A DNA stretch of 64,000 bases from Sphingomonas glacialis (GCF_014653575.1 NZ_BNAQ01000001.1:992001-1056000); one strand, 5' to 3'. Counted from the stretch's first letter, positions 15,348-25,455 are shown. Made by a program: numbers and translations. The notes: a model not told the origin generated them from the letters alone.

Positions 15348-17651
15348 TCAGAACACGCGCGACAGCGTCGCGATCAGCGCCGCGCCGCTCCCGACATAAT
15401 AAGCCGGCGCCGCCCCGGCGATGAGGCTGCCGCGACGCCCGATCGTGTCGCGCGCGTTGGGGGTCACCGCCGCCACGCCCGACAGCACGCGCGGATTGGT
15501 GACGTTGATCGCATTGAGCCGCAGATCGGTACGCTTGCCGTCGAGCCACTCGGCCAGATGCACGCCGACCGACAGGTCGAGGGTCGCATAGCCGGGGATG
15601 CTCTCGTCATTGACGAAGGTGGCATATTGGCGCGCGACATATTTCAGCGCGCTGCTGCCGAAGAAGCGGCCGTCGTCATACGTCCCGCCGAGCCCCGCCT
15701 GAAAGGTCGGGCTCGACACCGCATGCTTGCCGCGCGTCGGCAGAAAATCCGCGCCGACCGGCAGGTCGTTGTCGAGCCGCGCGCGCAGATATTCGCCCGA
15801 GACGTAGAGGCTCACCCCCGCGGCGGGGCGGTAGTCGATCTCACCATCGACGCCGTAAGACGTCTGGCTGCCGGCGTTGAGCGTCGAATTGACCTGCGCG
15901 CCGCCGACATCGACCAGCGTACCAAGCTGGCGATTGCGGAAATGGTAATGGAAGGCGGTCACCGACGCCGACAGGCTCGGCCCGATGTAGCGATAGCCGA
16001 GCTCCTGCGAGACCGAATATTCGTTCTTGAGCGCGTTCGTCCCCTGCGTGCTGAGTTCACCGCCATAATAGCTGTTGTAGAGCGTGAATTCGTTGGGGCC
16101 GCGGAAGTTGGTGGTGACGTTGGCGAACAACTGCTGCCGGTCGTCGAGTTGATAATGGACCGCCGCACGCGGCAGCGCGGCAAAGCTGTCGCGGCGCACC
16201 GCCGATTGCGGGCCGGGCAAATAATTGCGCCCATTGCGGAGCAAGTCGACGCCCTTGAACCCGACGTCGATGGTCAGCCGCGGGGTGAGCGTAATGCTGT
16301 CGGCGAGGAAGAAGCCCTTGGTCACCGTGAGCGTGCGCTGATCCTCATAGGCGAGCAAGCGGCCATCGGCAGTGCGGATCGCCGTCTCCTGATAGCCCCA
16401 TGGGTCGACCGGACGCCCGTCCGCGCGCACCGCGCCATAGGTCTGCAGCACGCGATCCTTGCCGTAATCGAACCACAGGCCAGCGGTGATCCGGTGCGCC
16501 CCGGCGGCAAGCGTGAGCTTGGCGACGGTGCCGCCGCGGAACTGGTCGCCGGTATAATTGCCGAGCACGGTCGCCGCGCCATCGACCGCGCCGGGCAGCG
16601 CGACCGGCCCCAGCCCCTCGGTGCCGAGGAAATTGCCGGTGGTCGAGAGCGCCGTGCCGTAGGGCGAATTGCCATAACCGAACTGGAGATAGCTCGTCGT
16701 GTCGAGCGTCAGCCGGTCGCTGAGCGCCAGATGCAGCGGCGCCGCGAGATAGACGTTGCGGAACGGCGCGCGGTGAAGCCGCCAGTAATTCGTATTCCCG
16801 GCGCTATACTTGCGATCGTAGTTGAACCCCCGCCCCTCAGCCTTCCAGTCGGCGAGCGTCGGGCTGGGATAGGTCGAGGAATTGGCATCGTTGAACGACA
16901 CGGCGAGGCTCGCGCGGTTGCCGTTGCCCCATTCGTTGAGCAGCTTGGCGTCGACATGCTGGCGCGTGTCGAACCCCGCCCCGCGCCAATTGTCGGCGCG
17001 GATGTTCGAATAGGACACGAACGCCTTGAGCCCGGTCCGGCCGATCGTGCCGGTATCGACCCGCACGAAGGCGCGCCGCGCGGCGTACGATCCGAGCGAG
17101 AGATTGACGAGCGCTTGCGGGCTCGCCTTGGGATCGTCGAGCGTCAGCGACAGCAGCCCCCCCGCCCCGCCGACGGTCGGCGAATCGAGATCGACCGCAC
17201 CTTGCGCGAGCGTGATCTGCTTGAGATTCTCGGCATCGGCGAATTGCGCCGGATAGGCGTAATAATAACCGATGTCGTTCTGCGGCGCGCCTTCGAGCAG
17301 CACGCCGATCTCGTCCTGCCCGAGCCCGCGCAGCGTCAGGCTCGAGCTGGTCGACAAGCCGTAGGGGTCGCTCGACGAGACGTTCGCGCCGGGCAGCAGG
17401 CCGATGAGTTGGAACGCGTTGAGCGTGGGCGCTTGCTTGGTGATGAAATCGGCCGAGATCGCGCTTTGCGCCTTGGGCGCGTGCTGGTCGGGTAGCAGGC
17501 CTTCGGGATCGGGATGGCCGGTGACGACGATATCGCCGGGCGGATCCTTGTCCTCGGCAAACGCCGGGACCGCGAGCATCGCGCTCGACAGCAGCGCGAA
17601 GCCGAGCGCGCCGCGTGCGATGCCGTCGGTCATGGAAAGCCTGCGCGTCAT
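15348..17651 (-). CDS. TonB-dependent outer-membrane receptor, probably for thiamine compounds
   Basis: A 767-residue TonB-dependent receptor. A signal peptide ends near AFAED, then comes a short segment with DIVVTG typical of the TonB-box region, the plug (NAFQLIGLLPGANVSSSDPYG, LTLRGLGQDEIGVLLEG) and a long beta barrel rich in aromatic-ended strands, ending in ALIATLSRVF with the terminal Phe that outer-membrane proteins use for assembly. A TPP riboswitch lies in its leader, so expression should fall when thiamine pyrophosphate is plentiful, which makes thiamine or a precursor the likely ligand. AGGAG lies upstream of ATG 17651; ATG 17633 is an alternative start. Confidence 0.92.
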   Translation of the reverse strand: MTRRLSMTDGIARGALGFALLSSAMLAVPAFAEDKDPPGDIVVTGHPDPEGLLPDQHAPKAQSAISADFITKQAPTLNAFQLIGLLPGANVSSSDPYGLSTSSSLTLRGLGQDEIGVLLEGAPQNDIGYYYAYPAQFADAENLKQITLAQGAVDLDSPTVGGAGGLLSLTLDDPKASPQALVNLSLGSYAARRAFVRVDTGTIGRTGLKAFVSYSNIRADNWRGAGFDTRQHVDAKLLNEWGNGNRASLAVSFNDANSSTYPSPTLADWKAEGRGFNYDRKYSAGNTNYWRLHRAPFRNVYLAAPLHLALSDRLTLDTTSYLQFGYGNSPYGTALSTTGNFLGTEGLGPVALPGAVDGAATVLGNYTGDQFRGGTVAKLTLAAGAHRITAGLWFDYGKDRVLQTYGAVRADGRPVDPWGYQETAIRTADGRLLAYEDQRTLTVTKGFFLADSITLTPRLTIDVGFKGVDLLRNGRNYLPGPQSAVRRDSFAALPRAAVHYQLDDRQQLFANVTTNFRGPNEFTLYNSYYGGELSTQGTNALKNEYSVSQELGYRYIGPSLSASVTAFHYHFRNRQLGTLVDVGGAQVNSTLNAGSQTSYGVDGEIDYRPAAGVSLYVSGEYLRARLDNDLPVGADFLPTRGKHAVSSPTFQAGLGGTYDDGRFFGSSALKYVARQYATFVNDESIPGYATLDLSVGVHLAEWLDGKRTDLRLNAINVTNPRVLSGVAAVTPNARDTIGRRGSLIAGAAPAYYVGSGAALIATLSRVF

Positions 17652-17694
17652 CCGTCGTCACTCCTACACGGAGGGGTAACGGAGTCTGCCGCCA

Positions 17695-17797
17695 GCCCTC
17701 CCTACGCCGGTATCAACCGGATCAGGTTCAGCGGGTCGTGGGCTGCAGCCCACCTCTCAGCCGCGCATTAGCGGCCCCCCGGGGAGCGCGGGGCTTA
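17695..17797 (-). ncRNA. TPP riboswitch (THI element)
   Basis: Read on the minus strand, the conserved core is present: CTGAGAGG (about 17761-17754), a variable GGGCTGCAGCCC hairpin, then ACCCGCTGAACCTGATC and CGGTTGATACCGGCGTAGGGA. The outer stem can form between GCTCCC upstream and GGGAGGGC downstream. It lies 44 bases before the TonB receptor start. THI elements bind thiamine pyrophosphate and turn off thiamine synthesis or uptake genes; here the element should control receptor, kinase and PnuT together, probably by masking the ribosome binding site, since no U-rich terminator follows. Confidence 0.93.
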
Positions 17798-17823
17798 GTC
17801 GGTCAGGTCACGCGAGGAAAGCG

Positions 17824-18516
17824 CTATTGCGCGGGCGCGGCATCAGCTTCGGTAAATCCCGCCGCGATGAAGCGCTCAGGGAGCGGCGCCTTGGCGATGA
17901 TCGGCTCCTTGCCCGCCCGTGGCACCATCAGTTCGGCGGCGTGGAGCAGCGTTGCGGCGCCGTTCGCCTTGGTCCCGTTGCCGTAGATCGGATCGCCGAC
18001 CACCGCCGCGCCGAGCGCCTCGGCGGCATGGACGCGGATCTGGTGCGTTCGGCCGGTCTCGGGGATGAACTCGACGAAGCTGCGCCCGTCCTTGATCGAC
18101 AGCACGCGCCACGCGGTCCGCGATGCCTTGCTGCCCTTGGCGCCGAGCGGATCGCCGACCATCCGCCAGCCGGTCTCTTCGGTGCTGACCTTCGCAAGCG
18201 CGAGATCAATCAGCCCGCTCTCACCCTCGACCACACCCTCGAGCACCGCGAGATAGCGCTTGCGCACGAGACCCTGCTCGAACGCCTGTTGCAGGCGGGC
18301 ATGCGCCTTGGGATTGCGCGACAGCAGCAGGCAGCCCGACGTGTCGCGATCGAGCCGATGCACCGGCACCGGCCAGCGCTTGAACGCGAAGGTCAGCCCG
18401 TCGAGATGGTTTTCGAGGGAGAGCGACCCATCGCGCGGACGATCGACCGGGAGACCGGCGGGCTTGTCGATGACAAGCGCCTCGCCGTCGAGAAAAAGAA
18501 CATGATTGGCTAGCAT
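17824..18516 (-). CDS. RluA-family RNA pseudouridine synthase
   Basis: A 230-residue enzyme converting uridine to pseudouridine in rRNA or tRNA. It has the RluA/RsuA-type motif VHRLDRDTSGCLLL with catalytic Asp56, the lead-in LVIDKPAGLPV, and GRTHQIRVHAAEALGAAVVGDPIYG near the end. No S4 domain precedes it, so it belongs to the short form without an added RNA-binding domain; the exact target base cannot be told. ATG 18516 has AGGGGG upstream; the open frame continues to 18624 without likeness. It overlaps nothing essential and is transcribed divergently from the M15 peptidase gene. Confidence 0.92.
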   Translation of the reverse strand: MLANHVLFLDGEALVIDKPAGLPVDRPRDGSLSLENHLDGLTFAFKRWPVPVHRLDRDTSGCLLLSRNPKAHARLQQAFEQGLVRKRYLAVLEGVVEGESGLIDLALAKVSTEETGWRMVGDPLGAKGSKASRTAWRVLSIKDGRSFVEFIPETGRTHQIRVHAAEALGAAVVGDPIYGNGTKANGAATLLHAAELMVPRAGKEPIIAKAPLPERFIAAGFTEADAAPAQ

Positions 18517-18571
18517 CCCACCCCCTTGCCACCGCAAGCGCCGACATGCCAGAGCCCGCGCCGTGCGAGCG

Positions 18572-19390
18572 ATGCGAACTTGGGCGATGGGGATCGCGCT
18601 GGCGCCGTGGGCGGCTTCCCCCACGCTCGCGCAAACGGCTGTTCCGGCTAGCCTTTATCCCGGCGATCTTCCCGCCGCGATGGCCGACGGACGCATGCTT
18701 GGCCACCTGCCCTATCCTGAAGTCGCAAGCGGCGATCTGGTTGCGGCGCCGCCCGGTTTCGCGGTCGGCCAGCCTTGCGTGATCAATCGCGATGCCGCGC
18801 CCGACCTTGCGCGGATGCTGACCGCCGCCGCGCTGACACCCAGCGTAGGCAAGACGCTCCGCGGCCTGTCGTGCTTCCGCTCGATTGCGCACCAGCGCGC
18901 GGTCTTTTGCCACAATCGCCGACGCGGCCATTGCGGCGACCCGGCGATGCGGGCGCTGACCGTCGCGCCGCCGGGGTTCAGCGAACACGCAACGGGCTAT
19001 GCGATCGACTTTGCGATCCGGCCGTCGGCGGGATGCGCCGATGTCGACAGTTGCATCGCGACGACCCCCGCGGGTCGCTGGTTAATCAGCCACGCGCCCG
19101 ACTTCGGTTTCGAACTGTCGTTCCCGATCGGCAATGCGCAAGGCGTCACGTGGGAGCCGTGGCATTGGCGCTGGGTCGGCGCCAATCTGAAGGTGCCTGG
19201 CGCGACGCGCGCACGCCTGGCGGTCGGCCGCGCGCGCGCGCGCTACCCGGCGAGCCCGCGGGTGACCGACATATCCGACCTCTGGCTCAAGCCACCGTCG
19301 GTGCCGCCACCCGTCATGCTCCCGCAATTGCTGCCTCCGCCGATCATCGCTCCGGTCGAGCGGCGGAGGCGCAAATGGTTCAGGCTTTGA
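18572..19390 (+). CDS. Exported M15-family D-Ala-D-Ala carboxypeptidase-like protein
   Basis: A 272-residue protein with a signal peptide (residues 1-22) and a VanY/DacB-type M15 peptidase domain. The zinc site is visible: His139 and Asp146 in [12 protein letters not shown], and Glu195 and His198 in WEPWHW. Conserved CFRS (for the usual GYRS) and HQ follow in the substrate-binding part. It should trim the terminal D-alanine of peptidoglycan peptides in the periplasm. Several Cys pairs suggest disulfides. The C-terminus is a Pro-rich tail ending in Arg/Lys. Start 18572 is chosen for the signal peptide; the open frame begins at 18506. Its end overlaps the convergent wrbA by 11 bases. Confidence 0.87.
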   Translation: MRTWAMGIALAPWAASPTLAQTAVPASLYPGDLPAAMADGRMLGHLPYPEVASGDLVAAPPGFAVGQPCVINRDAAPDLARMLTAAALTPSVGKTLRGLSCFRSIAHQRAVFCHNRRRGHCGDPAMRALTVAPPGFSEHATGYAIDFAIRPSAGCADVDSCIATTPAGRWLISHAPDFGFELSFPIGNAQGVTWEPWHWRWVGANLKVPGATRARLAVGRARARYPASPRVTDISDLWLKPPSVPPPVMLPQLLPPPIIAPVERRRRKWFRL

Positions 19391-19982
19391 GCTTGGCCGC
19401 CGTCTCGGCGATCCGCTTGCCCTGATAGCGCGCGCCGGCGAGCTCTTCGGCATGCGGCTGGCGGCTGCCGTCACCATCGGCGATCGTCGATGCGCCATAC
19501 GGCGTGCCGCCGACCACTTCCTTGACGCCGGTCATGCCCTGGAAGCCGTAGTCGAGGCCAACGATCGTCATGCCGTGATGCATCAGGTTCGTGATGATCG
19601 AGAACAGCGTCGTCTCCTGCCCGCCATGCTGGCTCGCGGTCGAGGTGAACGCACCGCCGACCTTGCCGATCAGCTTGCCGCCGAACCACAGCCCGCCGGT
19701 GGTATCCCAGAACGACGCCATCTGGCTCGGCATGCGACCAAAGCGCGTCGGTGCGCCGACGATGATCGCGTCATAGTCAGCGAGCGCGTCGGGGCCGGAG
19801 ATCACTTCGTGCGCGGTATCGGTCTTGAAGTGCGCCGCTTCGATCACCGCTTGCGGCGCAGTTTCGGCGACGCGGCGGATGTCGACCTCGGCACCACCGG
19901 CGCGCGCGCCTTCGGCGACGGCGTCGGCCATCTGCTCGATATGGCCGTAGGACGAGTAATACAGCACGAGAACTTTGGTCAT
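19380..19982 (-). CDS. wrbA: NAD(P)H:quinone oxidoreductase WrbA
   Basis: A 200-residue flavodoxin-like protein reducing quinones by two electrons, which avoids semiquinone radicals. The FMN-binding phosphate loop is at residues 9-16 (YYSSYGHI), followed by [36 protein letters not shown] and MHHGM, all typical of WrbA; the length fits the family. It starts with ATG 19982. Upstream lies a palindromic repeat and then the pirin gene on the same strand; both proteins are often linked to quinone or oxidative stress, so a shared transcript is plausible though 135 bases separate them. Confidence 0.95.
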   Translation of the reverse strand: MTKVLVLYYSSYGHIEQMADAVAEGARAGGAEVDIRRVAETAPQAVIEAAHFKTDTAHEVISGPDALADYDAIIVGAPTRFGRMPSQMASFWDTTGGLWFGGKLIGKVGGAFTSTASQHGGQETTLFSIITNLMHHGMTIVGLDYGFQGMTGVKEVVGGTPYGASTIADGDGSRQPHAEELAGARYQGKRIAETAAKLKA

Positions 19983-20004
19983 TGTGAGATCCTTCTTTTA
20001 CTTG

Positions 20005-20110
20005 CGCCCCTCCCGCTTGCGGGAGGGGGTGGGGGAGGGAAGTCTGAAAAGGAAAGGGTAGCGCCCGAGGCACGCCCCTCCCCTAACCCCTCCCGCAAGC
20101 GGGAGGGGGA
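20005..20110. repeat. Palindromic repeat between pirin gene and wrbA
   Basis: Two copies of a CCCCTCCCGC/GCGGGAGGGG type hairpin flank a 40-base core, the outer arms being complementary to each other. The same architecture recurs at 37661, 39781 and 40992. Confidence 0.75.
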
Positions 20111-20117
20111 TACGCGG

Positions 20118-20816
20118 TTACTCGCTGTCGACGAGCACCAACTCGGAATCCTCGAGCGCGGTGATCGTCACGGTCTGCCCGCCATCCATCGCCGCGCCAT
20201 CGCGCGCCTTGAAGGTCTGGCCGTCGATCTCGACCGATCCCGTCGCGGGCACGAGATACGCGTGCCGCCCGGGGCCGACTTCGTGCGTGATCGTCTCGCC
20301 AGCCCGCACGAGTGCTGCGAGCACGCGTGCGTCGGCACGGATCGGCAGCGCATCGGTGTCTTCGGCAAAGCCGCTCGCCAGCGTCACGAACTGCCCCGAA
20401 CGATCGTCCTTCGGGAAAGGCTTTGCGCCCCAGCTCGGCGATCCGCCCTTGCGGCTCGGCTCGATCCAGATCTGGAAGATCGTCGTCTGCTCGGGCTCGA
20501 GATTGTATTCGGCATGGCGCACGCCGGTCCCCGCGCTCATCACCTGGACGTCACCCGCCCCGGTGCGGCCTTCATTGCCCATCGAATCCTTGTGCGTGAT
20601 CGCGCCCTTGCGGACATAGGTGACGATTTCCATGTCGCGGTGCGGATGCGGCGGGAAGCCGCTGTTCGCGGCGATCTCGTCGTCGTTCCACACGCGGATC
20701 GCACCCCAGCCCATGCGGGCGGGCTCGTAATAATTGGCGAAGGAAAAATGGTGGCGGGCGTTGAGCCAGCCATGCTCGGCATGGCCGAGGCTCTCGAACG
20801 AACGTCTCTCGATCAT
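20118..20816 (-). CDS. Pirin-family protein
   Basis: A 232-residue bicupin. The N-terminal cupin has the metal-binding pattern FPPHPHRDMEIVTYV with H at about 56-60 and the later TGVRHAEYN; this set of His and Glu ligands is typical of pirins, some of which show quercetin dioxygenase activity while others act as transcriptional cofactors. The C-terminal cupin ends DSELVLVDSE. Start ATG 20816 has GGGAG close upstream; the longer open frame to 20885 runs into the divergent LysR promoter. The gene is divergent from a LysR regulator 125 bases away, which probably controls it. Confidence 0.92.
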   Translation of the reverse strand: MIERRSFESLGHAEHGWLNARHHFSFANYYEPARMGWGAIRVWNDDEIAANSGFPPHPHRDMEIVTYVRKGAITHKDSMGNEGRTGAGDVQVMSAGTGVRHAEYNLEPEQTTIFQIWIEPSRKGGSPSWGAKPFPKDDRSGQFVTLASGFAEDTDALPIRADARVLAALVRAGETITHEVGPGRHAYLVPATGSVEIDGQTFKARDGAAMDGGQTVTITALEDSELVLVDSE

Positions 20817-20941
20817 TGCGGATCTCCCGAAGGAATTGCGTTGGCACCAAGATAGGCGTTTGGATTGCGCGGTAAATGGAAACACTGGAAACCGATCGTT
20901 TCGACATGTAAGGAAACGCGTCGCCTGGAGCCTGGTACCAA

Positions 20942-21847
20942 ATGCGTCTTCCCGATCTCGAAGCCTGGGCGATTTTCGCCAGTGTGGTCGAACACCGCTC
21001 CTTCAGTGGAGCCGCCGATTCGATCGGCGTTTCGAAGGCGACGGTGTCGAAAGCGGTGACGCGGCTCGAGGCGCATCTCGGGCAATCCCTGTTCCACCGC
21101 ACGTCGCGCCGGCTGACCTTGACCGAGACCGGCAAGGGCCTGGCGGAACATGCCGCCCGGATTCTCGCCGAGGCGATCGCCGCCGAGGAAGCCGCGCACG
21201 ATGCCGCGACGACCCCGACCGGGCTGGTACGGTTGAGCGCACCGATGACGCTCGGCCTCGCGATCGTCGCGCCGCTCGTTGCCGAGTTCCTCCTGCTCCA
21301 TCCCGGCATCGAGATCGAGCTGATCCTGTCCGACGCCAAGGTCGATATCGTTGCCGAGGGGTTCGATATCGCGCTGCGCATCGCCGACCTGCCCGACAGT
21401 TCGCTGCGCGCGCGTCGGCTTGGGCCGATCGCCATCCATATCGTCGGCTCGCCTGAGTATTTCGCGCGAGAGGGCCGACCGACCCATCCCGCGCAACTCG
21501 GCGAACATGCGTGTTTCGGCTATACCAACGTCACCGGACCGTGGCGCTTCTTCGGCCCTGGTGGTGCAGAAGCTGCCGTGCGGCCCAGAGGCCCGCTATC
21601 GGCGAACAGCGGCGACGCGCTGCTCCCGGCGCTCCGCGCTGGACTCGGCATCGGCTTGCTCCCCGACTTCATTGTCGGTCCCGACCTTGCCTCGGGGAAG
21701 CTCGAGGTCGTGCTCGCCGACTGGCACGGACCGCCGATCGCGCTGCACCTAGTGACCCCGCCAAGTGCGCTGCGGCCCGCGCGCGTCGAGGCGCTGATGG
21801 ACTTTTTGACGGAGAAAGTTCGCAACCCTTGCGTTCGCGAAGGGTGA
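20942..21847 (+). CDS. LysR-family transcriptional regulator divergent from pirin gene
   Basis: A 301-residue LysR regulator. The winged helix-turn-helix occupies residues 1-65 (FASVVEHRSFSGAADSIGVSKATVSKAVTRLEAHLGQSLFHRTSRRL), followed by the linker helix and a substrate-binding domain from about 92 (GLVRLSAPMTLG). This combination resembles the group often found beside pirin or quinone-reductase genes. The 125-base gap to the pirin gene probably carries both promoters and the regulator's site. Its stop overlaps the start of the permease gene as GTGA, so the two are co-translated. The effector is unknown. Confidence 0.93.
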   Translation: MRLPDLEAWAIFASVVEHRSFSGAADSIGVSKATVSKAVTRLEAHLGQSLFHRTSRRLTLTETGKGLAEHAARILAEAIAAEEAAHDAATTPTGLVRLSAPMTLGLAIVAPLVAEFLLLHPGIEIELILSDAKVDIVAEGFDIALRIADLPDSSLRARRLGPIAIHIVGSPEYFAREGRPTHPAQLGEHACFGYTNVTGPWRFFGPGGAEAAVRPRGPLSANSGDALLPALRAGLGIGLLPDFIVGPDLASGKLEVVLADWHGPPIALHLVTPPSALRPARVEALMDFLTEKVRNPCVREG

Positions 21848-22908
21848 AGCGCCTTGCCCCCGATGCCGACGACGCCCGGTTCATCCGCCGTGTCCTGATC
21901 GTCATTCTGATCGTCGCGCTCACTGCGGCGGTGTGGCGTGCGGGCAATCTGCTGATCCTCGCGTTCGGCTCGATGCTCGGCGCGGTCGCCATCCGCGCGA
22001 TTGCCGAGCTCTATGGCAGGGTTGTCCCGCAACGCGCGACGATGCCGCTTGCCGTGACCACGGTGCTCGCGGTGATCGGGTTTCTCGGGTGGCTGTTCGG
22101 CGTCGAATTCGCGCAGCAGATCAACCAGCTCGTCTCGCAATTGCCGCATCTGCTCGACCAGCTTTCGCACTGGATGTCGCAATCGCCGGTCGGTGCGAAG
22201 ATCGTCGAAGCAGTCAAGGCGGCATTCGCCGGATCGCGCGTCGCCAGCGACATCGGTGGCCTGCTGAGCGGCAGTGGCCAGCTGTTGCTCAACTGCATCC
22301 TCCTCCTCGTCGGCGCCCTGTTCTTCTCCGCCGACCCGGACGTCTATCAGCGCGGCGCGTTGCTGCTCGCGCCGCCATCGGTCCGACCGGCGTTTGCCGA
22401 TGCGCTGGTCGATGTCGGCACGACGCTGCGGCTGTGGCTGCGCGCCGAGCTGATCGGGATGACCTCGATGGGGCTGCTCGTCGGCACGGGGCTGTGGATC
22501 GCTGGCGTGCCCTCGGCGTGGGCGCTCGGGCTGCTCGCGGGCCTTAGCGAATTCATTCCCTATGTGGGGCCTACCGCTGCAATGCTCCCCGCACTCGGGC
22601 TTGCCGCGACCGCGGGAACGGCGCCGCTGATGGGCACGCTGATCACCTATGCGATCGTCCGCGTGATCCAGACCAACTTCGTCACGCCCTATGTCCAAAG
22701 CCGCGTGATCGACATCCCGCCCGCGATCACGGTGTTCTCGATCATTGCGATCGGGTTCGTGTTCGGGCTGTTCGGGCTCTTCTTTTCGGCGGGACTGCTG
22801 GTGGTCGGATTTTCGCTCGTGCGCAGCCTGTATCTGCGCGAGGTGCTCGGCGAGGACCTAACAGACGGCGCCGAATCACCCCGCGAATCGCGGATTCAGG
22901 CCGATTAA
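21844..22908 (+). CDS. AI-2E family (PerM-type) membrane transporter
   Basis: A 354-residue membrane protein with about eight hydrophobic segments and a soluble insert at residues about 80-150 (QQINQLVSQLPHLLDQLSHWMSQ). The conserved C-terminal part with LLAGLSEFIPYVGPTAAMLPAL and QTNFVTPYVQSRVIDIPPAITVFSI marks the AI-2E/UPF0118 family, whose members export small molecules or exchange ions; the substrate is not predictable. GTG 21844 overlaps the LysR stop (GTGA). The stop codon of this gene lies inside the CtrA box of the ctrA promoter. Confidence 0.9.
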   Translation: MKRLAPDADDARFIRRVLIVILIVALTAAVWRAGNLLILAFGSMLGAVAIRAIAELYGRVVPQRATMPLAVTTVLAVIGFLGWLFGVEFAQQINQLVSQLPHLLDQLSHWMSQSPVGAKIVEAVKAAFAGSRVASDIGGLLSGSGQLLLNCILLLVGALFFSADPDVYQRGALLLAPPSVRPAFADALVDVGTTLRLWLRAELIGMTSMGLLVGTGLWIAGVPSAWALGLLAGLSEFIPYVGPTAAMLPALGLAATAGTAPLMGTLITYAIVRVIQTNFVTPYVQSRVIDIPPAITVFSIIAIGFVFGLFGLFFSAGLLVVGFSLVRSLYLREVLGEDLTDGAESPRESRIQAD

Positions 22909-22919
22909 TGCGAAATTAA
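22905..22919 (+). promoter_or_regulatory. CtrA binding box upstream of ctrA
   Basis: TTAA, seven bases, TTAA: a perfect full CtrA box, 97 bases before the ctrA start, suggesting autoregulation. Three GANTC sites (22873, 22885, 22893), the CcrM methylation target, lie just upstream, as in the Caulobacter ctrA promoter arrangement. Confidence 0.8.
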
Positions 22920-23015
22920 CCTTTTGCCTTCATCACTGATCAGGTTAATGGTTTGTGTCAGGCATATCGGGCCGCAGGGAGCTCCGATCGTCTGGTAAGC
23001 AATGGGGACCGCCAG

Positions 23016-23720
<705 letters not shown>

Positions 23721-23759
23721 TCGCCCAACAGTTTACCGCTCCCGCTGCGGCGGGAGACA

Positions 23760-23797
23760 GGCCGCGACATCGGGGGACGTCGCGGCCTTTTCTTTAC
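23760..23797. terminator. Rho-independent terminator of ctrA
   Basis: GGCCGCGAC and its complement GTCGCGGCC form a 9-bp stem with a loop of about 10 bases, followed by TTTTCTTT on the plus strand. It also covers the end of the convergent amidohydrolase gene. Confidence 0.88.
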
Positions 23798-25455
23798 TTG
23801 CGGCTCCATGCCTTGGCGCCGCCGATCCAGGTCTGCTCGACCTTGGTCGCGCGCAATTCGGTTGGCGAAGCGAGCAGCGGGTCGCGGTCGACGATGATGA
23901 AATCGGCGCGTTGCCCGACGCCCAGGCGCCCGAACTTGTCCTCGGCAAAGCCGGCATAGGCCGCGCCCCCAGTGAACGCCCACCACGCCTGCTCGCGCGT
24001 GATGCGCTCTTCGGGGCGCCAACCGCCGAACGGCTGCCCATCGGCATCCTGCCGCGTGAACGCCGCCGCCCAGCCGGCGAACGGATCGGGCTTTTCGACC
24101 GGATAGTCCGACCCGAAGGCGAGCGTCGCACCGTTCTTCAGCATCGAGTTCCACGCATAGGCGCCGATGAGCCGATCGGGCCCGAGCCGCGCCTCGGCCA
24201 TCGCGCGGTCGCTCGTCTGGTGCGTCGGCTGCATCGAGGCGATGATGCCGTTCTTGCCGAAGCGCGGCAGATCGACCGGATCGACGATCTGCGCATGTTC
24301 GATCCGCCAGCGGCGATCGCCCTTGTACGTATCCGCCATGTCCTCGATCGCCGAGAGCACTTCGGCATTGGCGCGGTCGCCGATCGCATGGACCGCGACT
24401 TGGTAATGGTCGAGCGCGGCGCGGCTCATATAGTTGCGGATCACGTCGTCGGACATGAACCCCGCCCCCGTTTGCCCCGGCGCATCGCTATACGGCTTCT
24501 TGAGCCAAGCGCCGCGCGACCCGAGCGCGCCATCGGCGTAGAGCTTGACCCCGCCCATCCGCAGCCGATCGCCATAGAGCCACGGCGTCGGCCCGGCGCC
24601 GCCGATCCGCACCGCGGTGTCGACCCCCATGCCATAGCTCATGATCCGCACGCGCAGATTGCCCGCGTCGCCGGTGCGGCGATACGCCAGCCAGTCATCC
24701 ATGCTCGTGCCCATGTCGGCGGTCGCGGTGATGCCGTAGGACATCAGGATCTCTTGCGCCTTGAGGAAGGCGACGTCGCGCTCCTTGGGCTGCGGCTGCG
24801 GCACGACCTTCTCGACCAGCGATTGCGCCGCATCGACGAACACGCCGCTCGGTAACGGGCCGGTCTTCTCGATCCGCCCGCCCGCGGGGGCGACCGACTT
24901 GGCCGTGACGCCCGCTGCCTTCAGCGCGGCGCTGTTGCCCCAGCTGGCATGCCCGTCGGCGCGCGCGAGCCAGACCGGGCGATCGCTGACCACCGCGTCG
25001 AGATCGGCCGCGGTCGGGAAGCGGCCGAGCGCCCACACCTCTTGGTTCCAGCCCCCGCCGATGATCCACTTCTTCTCGGGGTTGGCGGCGGCGTAAGCCG
25101 CGATCCGCGCCTTGGCCTCGTCGAGCGACTTGGTGCCCGACAGATCGAGCTCGAGCGCGCGGAAGCCCAATTCCATGACATGCCCATGCGCGTCGATGAA
25201 ACCGGGGAGCAGCACCTTGCCATGTTCGTCGGCGCGCCAATCCAATTTGACCGGGCGCTTCTCGCTGTCGGCGAGCAGCCTGACGACCTTGCCCTCGGGC
25301 GAGATCAGCAGGCCGGTGAAGCGCAGGACCTTGCCGTCCTTGTCGAGCGTGATGCCGGTGACATTGTCGATCAACCCATCGGCAAAGGCAGCACTCGGGA
25401 GCGAGAGCGCCGCAAGGACGAATGCGGCGCGACGGGCGAAGGACTTGGTCTGCAT
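23794..25455 (-). CDS. Exported amidohydrolase of the YtcJ type
   Basis: A 553-residue metal-dependent amidohydrolase with a signal peptide (residues 1-25, AFA-DG). The first metal pair is His90 and His92 in DAHGHV; later ligands follow in VAVHAIGD, IEHAQIV and FGSDYPVEKPD. The segment LYADGALGSRGAWL is typical of the YtcJ/amidohydrolase-3 family. These enzymes hydrolyse N-acyl or cyclic amide bonds of unknown natural substrates, and an exported one may work on peptide or amide nutrients in the periplasm. ATG 25455 is preferred over an in-frame TTG at 25473 because it begins a normal signal peptide. It is divergent from the threonine ammonia-lyase gene. Confidence 0.9.
   Translation of the reverse strand: MQTKSFARRAAFVLAALSLPSAAFADGLIDNVTGITLDKDGKVLRFTGLLISPEGKVVRLLADSEKRPVKLDWRADEHGKVLLPGFIDAHGHVMELGFRALELDLSGTKSLDEAKARIAAYAAANPEKKWIIGGGWNQEVWALGRFPTAADLDAVVSDRPVWLARADGHASWGNSAALKAAGVTAKSVAPAGGRIEKTGPLPSGVFVDAAQSLVEKVVPQPQPKERDVAFLKAQEILMSYGITATADMGTSMDDWLAYRRTGDAGNLRVRIMSYGMGVDTAVRIGGAGPTPWLYGDRLRMGGVKLYADGALGSRGAWLKKPYSDAPGQTGAGFMSDDVIRNYMSRAALDHYQVAVHAIGDRANAEVLSAIEDMADTYKGDRRWRIEHAQIVDPVDLPRFGKNGIIASMQPTHQTSDRAMAEARLGPDRLIGAYAWNSMLKNGATLAFGSDYPVEKPDPFAGWAAAFTRQDADGQPFGGWRPEERITREQAWWAFTGGAAYAGFAEDKFGRLGVGQRADFIIVDRDPLLASPTELRATKVEQTWIGGAKAWSRK

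Noticed and set aside
15081..17495. Open frame of 804 codons antisense to the TonB receptor and kinase
   Set aside because: Shadow frame with Arg/Ala/Glu bias and no start signal.
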